Assembly (NCBI RefSeq): GCF_004364865.1
Contig: NZ_SOAU01000001.1
Coordinates: 2,071,001-2,135,000 of the forward strand
Length of the DNA: 64,000 bases
From: Ilumatobacter fluminis
GTDB lineage: Bacteria; Actinomycetota; Acidimicrobiia; Acidimicrobiales; Ilumatobacteraceae
Direction of reading: 5' to 3'
The notes beneath the pieces were generated by a model. The model was not told the origin of the DNA, searched no databases, and saw nothing but the letters and a program-made list of their open reading frames with translations. This document shows positions 28,506 to 37,112 of the stretch, piece after piece. The stretch's first letter is position 1, and each line of letters begins with the position of its first letter. Both the position numbers and the translations under genes were made by a program.

Positions 28506-29705
28506 ATGCTGGCCGGTAAGCGGATCGTTCTCGGCGTCACCGGGGGCATCGCCGCGTACAAGGCCGTCGAACTGAGCCGTCGCCTCGTCGACGCCGGCGC
28601 CCACGTCGTGCCGGTGATGACGAAAGGCGCCGAGCGATTCCTCGGCCCGACGACGCTGTCCGCGCTCGCCAGCGAAACCGTCAAGACCCGGCTCTGGGAC
28701 GACCCCGAGACGCCGATCCCGCACACCAAGCTCGGTCAGGGTGCCGATCTGATCCTCGTCGCCCCGGCGACCGCACGGTTGATCGGCGCCTACCGCTCCG
28801 GCCTGTCGACCGATCTGCTCACGAACGTGCTGCTCGCCACGCGGGCACCGGTGATGCTGTGCCCGGCGATGCACACCGAGATGTGGGAGCACCCCGCCGT
28901 CGTCGACAACATCGCAACGCTTCGTTCGTGGGGCGTCCACATCGTCGATCCCGAGAGCGGCCGGCTGGCCGGTGGCGACTCGGGCGCCGGCCGCCTCGCT
29001 GCGCCCGAGACCATCGTCGCCGCCGTCGAGCGGCTGCTCGGCCCTCGCGACCTCGACGGCGTGCACGTCGTCGTCAGTGCCGGCGGCACCCGCGAGCCGA
29101 TCGACGCCGTCCGCGTCATCGCGAACCGCTCGTCGGGCAAGCAGGGCTACGCCGTCGCCGCCGAAGCGGCAGCACGCGGCGCGTCGGTCACGATCGTGTC
29201 GACCGTCGACCGCCCGGCTCCGGTCGGTGCCGCCGTCGAGCGCGTCGAGACCGCCGCCCAGATGCAGTCGGCCATGGAGCGCCTCGCGCCGAGCGCCGGC
29301 GTGGTCGTCATGGCCGCCGCCGTGGCCGACTTCCGCCCCGCTGCAGCGGTCGACCGCAAGATCAAGAAGCACGACGGCGTTCCCGAGATCGTCCTCGAAC
29401 CGACGCCCGACATCCTCGCCGGGCTCGGCGCGAACAAGCCGGCCGGTCAGGTGCTCGTGGGCTTCGCCGCCGAGACCGACGACATGGCCGCGAACGCGCA
29501 GCGCAAGCTCGTCGCCAAGCACCTCGACCTGATCGTCGCCAACGACGTCGCCGCCGACGCGACCGGCTTCCAGCACGACACCAATGCCGTGACGCTGTTC
29601 TCGCCCGATCAGTCGCCGGTCGAGGTCCCCCTCGCCGACAAGCGGCAGATCGCCGCCGCCGTCATCGACCGGGTGGTCGCCCTCCGACGGGCCGCCACCG
29701 ACTAG
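28506..29705 (+). CDS. coaBC: Bifunctional phosphopantothenoylcysteine decarboxylase / synthase
   Basis: The 399-residue fusion performs two coenzyme A steps. The N-terminal flavoprotein CoaC domain (about 1-180) has GVTGGIAAYKAVELSRRL and the PAMHTEMWEHPAV substrate segment. The C-terminal CoaB domain (about 185-399) has SAGGTREPIDAVRVIANRSS and the dimer/substrate region KIKKHDGVPEIVLEPTPDIL. The order gmk-rpoZ-coaBC-metK-priA is conserved across many bacteria. Confidence 0.94.
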   Translation: MLAGKRIVLGVTGGIAAYKAVELSRRLVDAGAHVVPVMTKGAERFLGPTTLSALASETVKTRLWDDPETPIPHTKLGQGADLILVAPATARLIGAYRSGLSTDLLTNVLLATRAPVMLCPAMHTEMWEHPAVVDNIATLRSWGVHIVDPESGRLAGGDSGAGRLAAPETIVAAVERLLGPRDLDGVHVVVSAGGTREPIDAVRVIANRSSGKQGYAVAAEAAARGASVTIVSTVDRPAPVGAAVERVETAAQMQSAMERLAPSAGVVVMAAAVADFRPAAAVDRKIKKHDGVPEIVLEPTPDILAGLGANKPAGQVLVGFAAETDDMAANAQRKLVAKHLDLIVANDVAADATGFQHDTNAVTLFSPDQSPVEVPLADKRQIAAAVIDRVVALRRAATD

Positions 29706-29738
29706 ACAATCCATTCGCCGACTACACAGGAGACAACC

Positions 29739-30926
29739 GTGGCTCAGTGGACCTTTACCTCCGAGAGCGTGACCGAGGGTCACCCCGACAAGATGGCCGA
29801 CCAGATCAGCGACTCGGTCCTCGACGCGATCCTGGAGAAGGACCCCGACGGTCGCGTCGCCTGCGAGACGATGGTGACGACCGGCCTGTGCGTCATCGCC
29901 GGTGAGATCACGACCGACGCGTACGTCGAGATCCCCAAGATCGCTCGCGAGACGATCATCGACATCGGTTACGACGACGCCCGCAAGGGCTTCGACGGCA
30001 ACACCTGCGGGGTGATCGTGTCGATCGACGAGCAGAGCCCCGATATCGCGCAGGGTGTCGACTCGTCGGAAGAGGTCCGCTCCGGCACCGCCGGTGAGGA
30101 TGCGCTCGATCTCCAGGGCGCCGGCGACCAGGGCATGATGTTCGGCTACGCCTGCGACGAGACCGACGACCTGATGCCGCTGCCGATCTGGACGGCGCAC
30201 CGTCTCTCGGAGCGCCTGACCGAGGTCCGCAAGTCGGGTGCGCTCCCGTACCTGCGTCCCGACGGCAAGACCCAGGTCACGTACCGGTACGAGGACGGCA
30301 AGCCGGTCGGCGTCGACACCGTGCTCATCTCGACCCAGCACCAGGACGGGATCGACCGCGACTCGGTCATCCGCCCCGACCTGATCGAGCAGGTCATCCG
30401 TCCGGTGATCCCCGAGCAGTTCGCCGACGACGACTACACGATCTGGATCAACCCGACCGGCAACTTCGTCATCGGTGGTCCGCACGGCGACTGTGGCCTC
30501 ACGGGTCGCAAGATCATCGTTGACACCTACGGCGGCATGGGCCGCCACGGCGGCGGCGCCTTCTCGGGCAAGGACCCGTCGAAAGTCGACCGCTCGGCTG
30601 CCTACGCATCGCGCTGGGTCGCCAAGCACGTCGTCGCCTCCGGTGCCGCCGAGCGCTGCGAGATCCAGGTCGCCTACGCGATCGGTGTCGCCCACCCGAT
30701 GTCGATCTTCGTCGAGACGTTCGGCACCGCCAAGGTCGACCCGGCCACGATCGAGTCGGCCGTGCGTGAGGTCTTCGACCTGCGCCCGGGCGCCATCGTC
30801 CGCGATCTCGAACTGAAGCAGCCCGGCTACCGCCGCACCGCCGCTTACGGCCACTTCGGCCGCTCGGGCTTCAGCTGGGAAGAGGTCTCGCGCCTCGACC
30901 AGTTCAAGGCTGCCGTCGGCCTCTGA
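29739..30926 (+). CDS. metK: S-adenosylmethionine synthetase
   Basis: This 395-residue enzyme makes SAM from methionine and ATP. Signature segments are [19 protein letters not shown], the hexapeptide [12 protein letters not shown] and the glycine-rich [19 protein letters not shown]. It begins with GTG, with a GGAG Shine-Dalgarno sequence in the 33-base gap after coaBC. That gap is too short for a SAM riboswitch, so no RNA-level feedback is visible here. Confidence 0.96.
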   Translation: MAQWTFTSESVTEGHPDKMADQISDSVLDAILEKDPDGRVACETMVTTGLCVIAGEITTDAYVEIPKIARETIIDIGYDDARKGFDGNTCGVIVSIDEQSPDIAQGVDSSEEVRSGTAGEDALDLQGAGDQGMMFGYACDETDDLMPLPIWTAHRLSERLTEVRKSGALPYLRPDGKTQVTYRYEDGKPVGVDTVLISTQHQDGIDRDSVIRPDLIEQVIRPVIPEQFADDDYTIWINPTGNFVIGGPHGDCGLTGRKIIVDTYGGMGRHGGGAFSGKDPSKVDRSAAYASRWVAKHVVASGAAERCEIQVAYAIGVAHPMSIFVETFGTAKVDPATIESAVREVFDLRPGAIVRDLELKQPGYRRTAAYGHFGRSGFSWEEVSRLDQFKAAVGL

Positions 30927-30948
30927 TCGCCGACACGGGGCTCCGGCC

Positions 30949-32658
30949 GTGATCGCCCGGGTCGTCCCGAACGTCACGGGGCTCGACAAGCGATTCGACT
31001 ACGCCGTTCCCGACACGATGGTCGTGTCGGTCGGCGATCGCGTGCGCGTCGAACTGCACGGGCGGCGCATCGGCGGCTGGATCGTCGACCTCGACCCGCC
31101 CGACGCCCACGTCGACGGGCTGAAGCCGATTGCCAAATGGTCGGGCCGCGGACCCACTGCGGAGCTCATCGAGCTCGCGGAGTGGGCGGCCGTCCGCTGG
31201 GCCGGTCGCCAGCGTCACTTCCTCGGCGCGGCGTCGCCCGATCGCAACGTCGACCGTGTGCCGTCGTCGCGCAGAACGGGCGCCATCGTCGAGCCACGTT
31301 CGCCCGCGTCGACCGGCATCCTCCAGCGCGGCGGCGGCGTCCTGCGGCTGCCACCGACCAGCGACCCGATGCCGGCGGTGCTCAGTGCCGCTGCCATCGG
31401 ACCGACGATCGCGATCGTGCCGGCTCTCGACGACGCGATGCTGCTCGCTGCCCGGCTGCGACGGTCCGGGCTGTCGGTTGCGTTGGCGCCCGACGACTGG
31501 GCCTCGGCCGCCGGCGGTGTCGACGTCGTCGTTGGTAGCCGCACGGCCGCGTGGGCGCCGTGCCCGGGACTCGCCGCCGCTGTGATCGTCGACGAACACG
31601 ACGAAGCCCTGCAAGACGAGGGATCGCCGACGTGGCACGCCCGCGACGTGATGATCGAGCGATGCCGACGGGCCGGCGCGCCGCTGCTGCTCGTCTCGCC
31701 GTGCCCGACCCTGACGGCGCTCGAATGGGGCGAGCTCACCCGACCGCCGCACCAGCGCGAACGCGACGGCTGGCCCATCGTCGACGTGATCGACCGCTCC
31801 GACGACGAGCCTTGGAAGCGATCGCTGGTGACCTCCGAACTGATCCGGCACCTGCGCGATCCCGACCGGCGGGTCGTCTGCGTCAGCAACACGACGGGGC
31901 GCGCTGCGCTCCTGGCCTGTCGCTCGTGTCGAGAACTCACACGCTGCGAACGCTGCGACGCCGCCGTCGTGCAACTCGACGACGGCACGTTGCACTGCCG
32001 ACGATGCGGCACCGATCGTCCGCCGGTGTGCAGCAACTGTGGCGCCGGCACGTTCGCCAACCTCCGGCCCGGAATCACCCGACTGCAGGAAGAGCTGGAG
32101 GCCGCTGCCGCTCGACCGGTGGCCACGGTGACCGGCAACGGGTGGGAGGGGCCGGCCGACGCGCACATCGTCGTCGGCACCGAAGCTGCGTTGCATCGTG
32201 TCGACCGCGCCGACACGGTCGCGTTCCTCGACTTCGACCGCGAACTCCTGTCACCGCGCTACCGGTCCGGCGAGCAGGCGATGGCGCTCCTCGTGCGAGC
32301 GGCGCGTCTCGCCGGTCCACGAGGACGTGGCGGGCGGGTGCTCGTGCAGACGTTCCTGCCGAACCACGACGTCGTGCAGGCGGCGCTCCTGGCCGACCCG
32401 GGGCGGATGATCGGACCCGAGCGAGAACGCAGACAGATGCTCGGCCTCCCACCCTTCGGTGCGTACGCCGAGGTGTCGGGCAAGGGTGCCGACGAGTTCG
32501 TCGCGTCGCTCGAGCCGGTCGACGACGTGATGGTGGTCGGCTCCGACGACGAGTACGTGGCACGAGCGTCGTCGTGGATGACGCTCGGCCAGGTGCTCGT
32601 CGCCGGTGAGCGCCCTTCCGGCAGCCGTCTGAGGATCGCCGTCGACCCGCCGCGCTGA
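30949..32658 (+). CDS. priA: PriA-like primosomal protein N' lacking helicase motifs
   Basis: The 569-residue protein keeps the PriA N-terminal DNA-binding domain (IARVVPNVTGLDKRFDYAVP). It also keeps a zinc-binding cysteine cluster, CRSCRELTRCERCDAA followed by CRRCGTDRPPVCSNCGAG. The helicase core is degenerate: there is no GxxGSGKT Walker A, and the usual DEEH box reads VDEHDEAL. Actinobacterial PriA proteins are known to have lost ATPase motifs, so it probably works in replication restart as a structural protein. Confidence 0.88.
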   Translation: MIARVVPNVTGLDKRFDYAVPDTMVVSVGDRVRVELHGRRIGGWIVDLDPPDAHVDGLKPIAKWSGRGPTAELIELAEWAAVRWAGRQRHFLGAASPDRNVDRVPSSRRTGAIVEPRSPASTGILQRGGGVLRLPPTSDPMPAVLSAAAIGPTIAIVPALDDAMLLAARLRRSGLSVALAPDDWASAAGGVDVVVGSRTAAWAPCPGLAAAVIVDEHDEALQDEGSPTWHARDVMIERCRRAGAPLLLVSPCPTLTALEWGELTRPPHQRERDGWPIVDVIDRSDDEPWKRSLVTSELIRHLRDPDRRVVCVSNTTGRAALLACRSCRELTRCERCDAAVVQLDDGTLHCRRCGTDRPPVCSNCGAGTFANLRPGITRLQEELEAAAARPVATVTGNGWEGPADAHIVVGTEAALHRVDRADTVAFLDFDRELLSPRYRSGEQAMALLVRAARLAGPRGRGGRVLVQTFLPNHDVVQAALLADPGRMIGPERERRQMLGLPPFGAYAEVSGKGADEFVASLEPVDDVMVVGSDDEYVARASSWMTLGQVLVAGERPSGSRLRIAVDPPR

Positions 32659-32661
32659 CGG

Positions 32662-32674
32662 TACTGTCGGGCCG
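32662..32674 (+). promoter_or_regulatory. Leaderless promoter of the small HNH gene
   Basis: TACTGT (32662-32667) precedes the ATG at 32675 by seven bases, immediately after the priA stop. Confidence 0.5.
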
Positions 32675-33031
32675 ATGGCGGCGACCGGAGCACGCAAGGC
32701 ACGTTTGGCACGCAAGCGACGTCGCCGGGTCGCTGCCCGTGACAACGATCTGACCGACGAGCAGTGGGCGTCGATCGTCGAGCACTGGGCCGGGTGCGCG
32801 TACTGCGGTGCGACCGACGTCGCGCTCCAACGTGACACCGTGCAGCCGATCTCCCGTGGCGGTCGCTACACGCTCGACAACGTGGTGCCGGCATGCCGTT
32901 CCTGCAACGCCAGCAAGTGCAACGACGAGGTGACGGGTTGGCTCCGTCGCAAGAAGCTCGACGAGGGCCGGTTCCTCGTGCGGTACGCCGAGATCAGCGC
33001 CGCGCTCTCAGCCGCGAACCGTCCGGAGTAG
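32675..33031 (+). CDS. Small HNH endonuclease-domain protein
   Basis: The 118-residue protein has a very basic N-terminus (ARKARLARKRRRRVAARDND) followed by a compact HNH domain. CAYCGATD supplies one zinc pair, DTVQPISRGGRYTLDNVVPA carries the HNH core, and CRSCNASKCND supplies the second pair. Single-domain HNH proteins of this kind may nick DNA; a role is not assigned. Its last 24 bases overlap the end of the methyltransferase gene encoded on the other strand. Confidence 0.82.
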   Translation: MAATGARKARLARKRRRRVAARDNDLTDEQWASIVEHWAGCAYCGATDVALQRDTVQPISRGGRYTLDNVVPACRSCNASKCNDEVTGWLRRKKLDEGRFLVRYAEISAALSAANRPE

Positions 33032-33613
33032 CCGGAAGCCGGCCTTGCTGGCGATTCGGTCGGTCGGAAAGCCCTGTTCGCCGAGCCAGCGTTGCAGCGA
33101 GTCGGCCCCCAGGTGCTTCTGCACGACGAGCACCGCCTGCCCGTCGGGCGCGAGTCGCGGCAGCCACGTGAGCAGGAGTTCGTGGAGCGCCGCCTTGCCG
33201 ATGCGGATCGGCGGATTCGACCAGATCGCCGTGAACTCCAGGTCGTCGGCCACGTCGTCCGGCGCTGCCGTCCGGAGGTTGGCGACGCCGTTGCGTTCGG
33301 CGTTGGCGGAGGTGAGCGCCCGTGCCCGCTCGTTCGTGTCGACGGCCCAGACCGTGGCGCCGGGCGATCGCTTGGCCATGGCGAGCGCGATCGGCCCGGC
33401 GCCGCAACCGAGATCGAGCAGATGCCCGACGTGTGGGGGAGCAGGGGCCTCTCGGAGCAGCAGCGACGTCCCGGTGTCGAGGTGACCGTGACTGAACACG
33501 CCACGGTCGGTCAGCATGCTGAACGCGACGTCGGGCAGGGCGACGTCGACGGTCTCCGTCGACGAGGCGACCTCGGGGTTCTCCGACCAGTAGTGCGACA
33601 CCGTCGGTAGCAT
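33008..33613 (-). CDS. RsmC-like class I SAM-dependent methyltransferase
   Basis: The 201-residue protein matches the methyltransferase half of RsmC, a 16S rRNA guanine-N2 enzyme. LLDLGCGAGPIALAMAKRSP is the SAM-binding motif I, VWAVDTNERA motif II, and IWSNPPIRIGK the NPP(I/F/Y) catalytic motif. The substrate, rRNA or other, is inferred. The ATG at 33613 (MLPTVSHYW) avoids overlap with def; an alternative ATG at 33622 shares a CCATGG with the def start. The two genes diverge from almost the same bases. Confidence 0.82.
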   Translation of the reverse strand: MLPTVSHYWSENPEVASSTETVDVALPDVAFSMLTDRGVFSHGHLDTGTSLLLREAPAPPHVGHLLDLGCGAGPIALAMAKRSPGATVWAVDTNERARALTSANAERNGVANLRTAAPDDVADDLEFTAIWSNPPIRIGKAALHELLLTWLPRLAPDGQAVLVVQKHLGADSLQRWLGEQGFPTDRIASKAGFRLLRTVRG

Positions 33614-33620
33614 GCCATCC
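33608..33620 (+). promoter_or_regulatory. Leaderless promoter of def
   Basis: TAGCAT (33608-33613) precedes the def ATG at 33621 by seven bases. It overlaps the start codon of the divergent methyltransferase. Confidence 0.5.
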
Positions 33621-34169
33621 ATGGCCTACTCGATCCGCACCTTCGGCGACCCGGTGCTCAAGTCGAAGGCCGCGCCCATCACCGACGTCGACGGCAAACT
33701 GGTGCGGCTGGTGGACGACATGTTCACGACGCTGTACGACAGCGGCAACGGCATCGCGCTCGCCGCACCCCAGATCGGCGTTCAGAAGCAGATCTTCGTC
33801 TGGGATCTCGGCGAAGGCGATCAGCAGGTGATCTTCAACCCCGAGATCGTCGAGTCCGACGGCGAGTGGGTGTACGACGAGGGATGCCTGTCGATCCCCG
33901 GCCTGTACGTCGAGATGGTCCGGCCGAAGACCGTGCTGATGCGCGGCGTCGACATCAACGGCGAGGTCGTCGAGCGCGAGGCCGACGAGCTCGAGGCCCG
34001 GATGTACCAGCACGAACTCGACCACCTCCACGGTGTGCTCATGTTCGACCGGATGACATCCGACCAGCGCAAGGAAGCGATGGCCGAGTTCCGTCGCATC
34101 AAGGAAGCCGAGCAGGCCGAGGCGCTCAAGCCGGCCGACTCCCGGTTCCGACGCCTCCGCCTCAAGTGA
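33621..34169 (+). CDS. def: Peptide deformylase
   Basis: This 182-residue metalloenzyme removes the formyl group from nascent proteins. All three family motifs are present: GIALAAPQIG (motif I), DEGCLSIPG (motif II, metal Cys) and YQHELDHLHG (motif III, two His ligands and catalytic Glu). The ATG at 33621 fits both family length and the promoter. The charged C-terminal tail KEAEQAEALKPADSRFRRLR is an extension typical of actinobacterial forms. The stop overlaps the fmt GTG. Confidence 0.95.
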   Translation: MAYSIRTFGDPVLKSKAAPITDVDGKLVRLVDDMFTTLYDSGNGIALAAPQIGVQKQIFVWDLGEGDQQVIFNPEIVESDGEWVYDEGCLSIPGLYVEMVRPKTVLMRGVDINGEVVEREADELEARMYQHELDHLHGVLMFDRMTSDQRKEAMAEFRRIKEAEQAEALKPADSRFRRLRLK

Positions 34170-34981
34170 GGCTCGTGTACCTCGGCACGCCGCAGATGGC
34201 GGTGCCGCCGCTCGAAGCCCTGGTCGAGGCCGGACACGAGGTCGCTCTCGTCGTCACCAACCCCGACCGCCGACGCGGCCGCGGGGGGACGCTGTCACCG
34301 AGCCCGGTCAAGGAAGCGGCGGAACGGCTCGGGATCCCGGTCGCTCACGCCGTCGACGACCTCCTCGCCGTCCACGCCGAGCACCCCGTCGACCTCGGCG
34401 TCGTGGTGGCGTACGGCCGACTGATCAAGCCGCACGTGCTCTCCGAACTCGACTTCGTGAACCTGCACTTCTCGTTGCTGCCCCGCTGGCGCGGTGCGGC
34501 GCCCGTCGAGCGAGCGCTGCTGGAGGGCGACGACGTCACCGGCGTCTGCCTGATGCAGCTCGAAGAAGGGCTCGACACCGGAGGCGTCTACGACTGCGTC
34601 GAGGTGCCGATCGGCGCCGACACCACCGCGGACGAACTCCGGCACGAGTTGGTCGACGTCGGTACCCGGCTCCTCGTCGATCGCCTCGCCTCCGGACTCG
34701 GTGAGCCCGAGCCGCAGACGGGCGAGACGACATACGCCGCCAAGATCGACCCCGCCGAGCTCCGCATCGACTGGAGCGCACCGGTCGAGCAGACGCACCG
34801 GCTGATCCGCCTCGGTGGTGCGTGGACGACGTTCCGCGGTGCCCGTTTCAAGATCCACGCGGCGAACATCGTCGACGGCGAACTCGTCCCGGTGACGGTG
34901 CAACCCGAAGGCAAGCCGCGGATGGACTACGAGGCGTGGCGCAACGGTGCCCGCCCGGCCGACGGCGAGTGGTTCGAGTGA
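34166..34981 (+). CDS. fmt: Methionyl-tRNA formyltransferase
   Basis: The 271-residue enzyme formylates initiator Met-tRNA. It opens with VYLGTPQMAVPPLEAL, carries the catalytic Asn/His/Asp region in NLHFSLLPRWRGAAP and LEEGLDTGGVYD, and has a shortened C-terminal OB-like domain; family members are usually about 310 residues. Despite the short end, the catalytic domain looks complete. It is coupled to def and rsmB by GTGA overlaps at both ends. Confidence 0.93.
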   Translation: MRLVYLGTPQMAVPPLEALVEAGHEVALVVTNPDRRRGRGGTLSPSPVKEAAERLGIPVAHAVDDLLAVHAEHPVDLGVVVAYGRLIKPHVLSELDFVNLHFSLLPRWRGAAPVERALLEGDDVTGVCLMQLEEGLDTGGVYDCVEVPIGADTTADELRHELVDVGTRLLVDRLASGLGEPEPQTGETTYAAKIDPAELRIDWSAPVEQTHRLIRLGGAWTTFRGARFKIHAANIVDGELVPVTVQPEGKPRMDYEAWRNGARPADGEWFE

Positions 34982-36090
34982 GCGCGCCCAGCGCACGTCG
35001 CGTCGCGTTCGACGCGCTCCGCCGGATCGACGGCGACGGCGCCTACGCCAACATCGTGCTCGGGGCGATGCTCGACCGCTCCGAACTCCACGAGCAGGAT
35101 CGACGCTTCGCCACCGACCTCGTCTACGGCACCACGCGGATGCGTCGGGCGTGCGACGCCCTCGTCGACCGCTTCATCACGAGCCCGCCCGACGACGCGA
35201 CCCGCACGCTCCTGCGCCTCGGCGCGTACCAGTTGGTGTTCGGCGACGTCGCGCCCCATGCGGCCGTGTCGGAGACCGTCGGCCTCGCGCCGCGTCGGAC
35301 TCGCGGCTTCGTCAACGCCGTGTTGCGCAAGGTGTCGTCGACCGACATGGTGTGGCCCTCCGAAGCGGCGCGGCTGAGCTATCCCGACTGGATCGTCGAT
35401 CGCCTCACCGACGAACTCGGCCGCGACGACGCGCTCGCGTCGTTGATCCGGATGAACGAGCCGGCGACCGTCAGCGTGCGCGACGACGGCTACGTCCAGG
35501 ACCCGTCGTCACAGTGGGTCGCGGCAGCCGTCGAGGTCGCGCCAGGGGAGCGGGTGCTCGACACCTGTGCTGCTCCGGGCGGCAAGGCAACCGCCCTGGC
35601 TGGCGCCGGCGCGGTCGTCACCGCCGCCGATGTCCGGGCGAACCGGGTGTCACTCGTGGCAGCGAACGCCGAACGGCTCGGCCTCGACATCGACTGTGTG
35701 GTCGAGGACGCGACGCAGCCGTCGTTCGCACCCGCCTCGTTCGACGCCGTCCTGATCGACGCTCCCTGCAGCGGGCTCGGCGCGCTTCGCCGACGACCCG
35801 ACGCGCGCTGGCGGCTGCAGCCGTCCGACGTGGACGATCTGGTCGAGCTGCAGCACCGCATCCTCGCCGCGTCGGCACGGCTGGTCCGCCCCGGCGGCCG
35901 GCTGGTGTACAGCGTCTGCACGCTCACCGCAGCCGAGTCGATCGACCATGCGACGCCCGACGGCTTCGAGGTCGACGACCGACCCCCGCCGGTCGGTTCG
36001 TGGCGACCGTTCGGTCACGGCTGGCGCGTCCTGCCACACGATGCCGACACCGACGGCATGGTGCTCGTCCGGTACCGTCGCCCGGCATGA
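34978..36090 (+). CDS. rsmB: 16S rRNA (cytosine-967-C5)-methyltransferase
   Basis: The 370-residue protein has an N-terminal NusB-like RNA-binding domain (about 1-125) and a C-terminal m5C methyltransferase domain. DTCAAPGGKATALAGAGA binds SAM, DAPCSGLGALRRRPDARW holds one active-site Cys, and YSVCTLTAAES holds the other. It completes the def-fmt-rsmB translation-initiation and rRNA-modification operon. The end overlaps the next gene by ATGA. Confidence 0.94.
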   Translation: MSAPSARRVAFDALRRIDGDGAYANIVLGAMLDRSELHEQDRRFATDLVYGTTRMRRACDALVDRFITSPPDDATRTLLRLGAYQLVFGDVAPHAAVSETVGLAPRRTRGFVNAVLRKVSSTDMVWPSEAARLSYPDWIVDRLTDELGRDDALASLIRMNEPATVSVRDDGYVQDPSSQWVAAAVEVAPGERVLDTCAAPGGKATALAGAGAVVTAADVRANRVSLVAANAERLGLDIDCVVEDATQPSFAPASFDAVLIDAPCSGLGALRRRPDARWRLQPSDVDDLVELQHRILAASARLVRPGGRLVYSVCTLTAAESIDHATPDGFEVDDRPPPVGSWRPFGHGWRVLPHDADTDGMVLVRYRRPA

Positions 36091-36584
36091 GCCACGCTCA
36101 CGACACCGACTCGACGCCCCTCCGCGCCAAGGTGCTCACCGTCAGCGACGGGGTGTTCCACGGCAGCCGTGACGACACCGGCGGACGTGGCCTCGCAGCC
36201 CATCTCGCTGCGAACGGGTTCGAGGTCGTCGACCATCGGGTGACGGCCGACGGCGCCGACGCCGTCGCGTCGACGTTGACCGAGATGAGCGACGGATTCG
36301 CCGGGCTGATCGTCACCACCGGCGGTACCGGCTTCGCGCCGCGCGATCAGACACCCGAGGGCACGGCACGGGTGATCGAGCGCGACGCACCCGGACTCGC
36401 CGAGGCGATGCGTCTCGTCAGCCCGTTCGGCCGGCTGTCACGTGGTGTCGCCGGCATCCGGGGTCGAACGATCGTCTGCAACACGCCGGGCAGCCCGAAG
36501 GGGACGATCGAGCAGATCGATGCCGTCATCGACGTGTTGCCGCACGCGCTCAGACTGCTGGCGAGCGATCCGACCGAGCACTGA
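36087..36584 (+). CDS. MoaB/MogA family molybdopterin protein
   Basis: This 165-residue protein has the molybdopterin-binding fold: KVLTVSDGVFHGSRDDTGGR, LIVTTGGTGFAPRDQTPEGT and the closing NTPGSPKGTIEQIDAV. Family members adenylylate molybdopterin (MogA) or act as MoaB. No other molybdenum-cofactor gene is in the window, so the precise branch is uncertain. It is coupled to rsmB by ATGA and converges on cdd with a 12-base gap. Confidence 0.85.
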   Translation: MSHAHDTDSTPLRAKVLTVSDGVFHGSRDDTGGRGLAAHLAANGFEVVDHRVTADGADAVASTLTEMSDGFAGLIVTTGGTGFAPRDQTPEGTARVIERDAPGLAEAMRLVSPFGRLSRGVAGIRGRTIVCNTPGSPKGTIEQIDAVIDVLPHALRLLASDPTEH

Positions 36585-36596
36585 GCCCGGGCGGTC

Positions 36597-37010
36597 TCAC
36601 GAGCGGTGCGGACCGCAGGGGAGGAGTTCACCGACGGTCGACGTCGCCGACTCGCCGTCGGGGTCGACCACGACGACCTCGACACCCGGCCCGCCCAGTT
36701 CGAGCGCGACCTGGAGGCAGGCACCACACGGGTGCGTGAGCGTGCCGTCGGTCCGCGGTGACACGAGTGCCAGGCGGACCGGTTTGTGTCCGGTGGTGAC
36801 GGTGCCGAACAGCGCCACCCGTTCCGCACACATCGCCAGACCGAGCGACACGTTCTCGACGAGCGCTCCCGGGATGATCTCGTCGTCGTAGGTGCGCACG
36901 GCGGCACCCATCCGGAACTTGCTGTAGGGGGCGTACGCACGCTCCCGGGCGGTTCGGGCGACGTCGATCAGTTCGGCGTCGAGCGACTGGGAGCCATCGT
37001 TGTCGGACAC
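36597..37010 (-). CDS. cdd: Cytidine deaminase
   Basis: The 137-residue enzyme deaminates (deoxy)cytidine for pyrimidine salvage. Zinc ligands and the catalytic Glu are in LAMCAERVALF and HPCGACLQVALEL. The substrate segment SKFRMGAAVRTYD and the ENVSLGLAMCAE context match the small tetrameric class. The GTG at 37010 has a -10 TACCGT six bases upstream. Confidence 0.93.
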   Translation of the reverse strand: MSDNDGSQSLDAELIDVARTARERAYAPYSKFRMGAAVRTYDDEIIPGALVENVSLGLAMCAERVALFGTVTTGHKPVRLALVSPRTDGTLTHPCGACLQVALELGGPGVEVVVVDPDGESATSTVGELLPCGPHRS

Positions 37011-37022
37011 GGCTCGACGGTA
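37011..37022 (-). promoter_or_regulatory. Leaderless promoter of cdd
   Basis: On the minus strand TACCGT (37022-37017) is followed after six bases by the GTG start at 37010. Confidence 0.5.
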
Positions 37023-37098
37023 CCCCGGGGCGCCGGGACGGAAACGGTCGGAGACCGCCGTCGACCAAACCTCATGGGAGAAGTCGTGCGGGCGTCGC

Positions 37099-37112
37099 TA
37101 GCCTCGGTCCAC
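37099..37112 (+). promoter_or_regulatory. Leaderless promoter of hisG
   Basis: TAGCCT (37099-37104) lies eight bases before the GTG at 37113, which supports this start over in-frame codons further upstream. Confidence 0.5.

Noticed and set aside
29706..29738. A SAM riboswitch before metK
   Set aside because: Only 33 bases separate coaBC and metK, with an ordinary ribosome-binding site.
28092..30989. A frame of about 965 codons on the minus strand opposite gmk, rpoZ, coaBC and metK
   Set aside because: It mirrors well-supported genes codon for codon, a common artefact in DNA this GC-rich, and has no recognisable domain.
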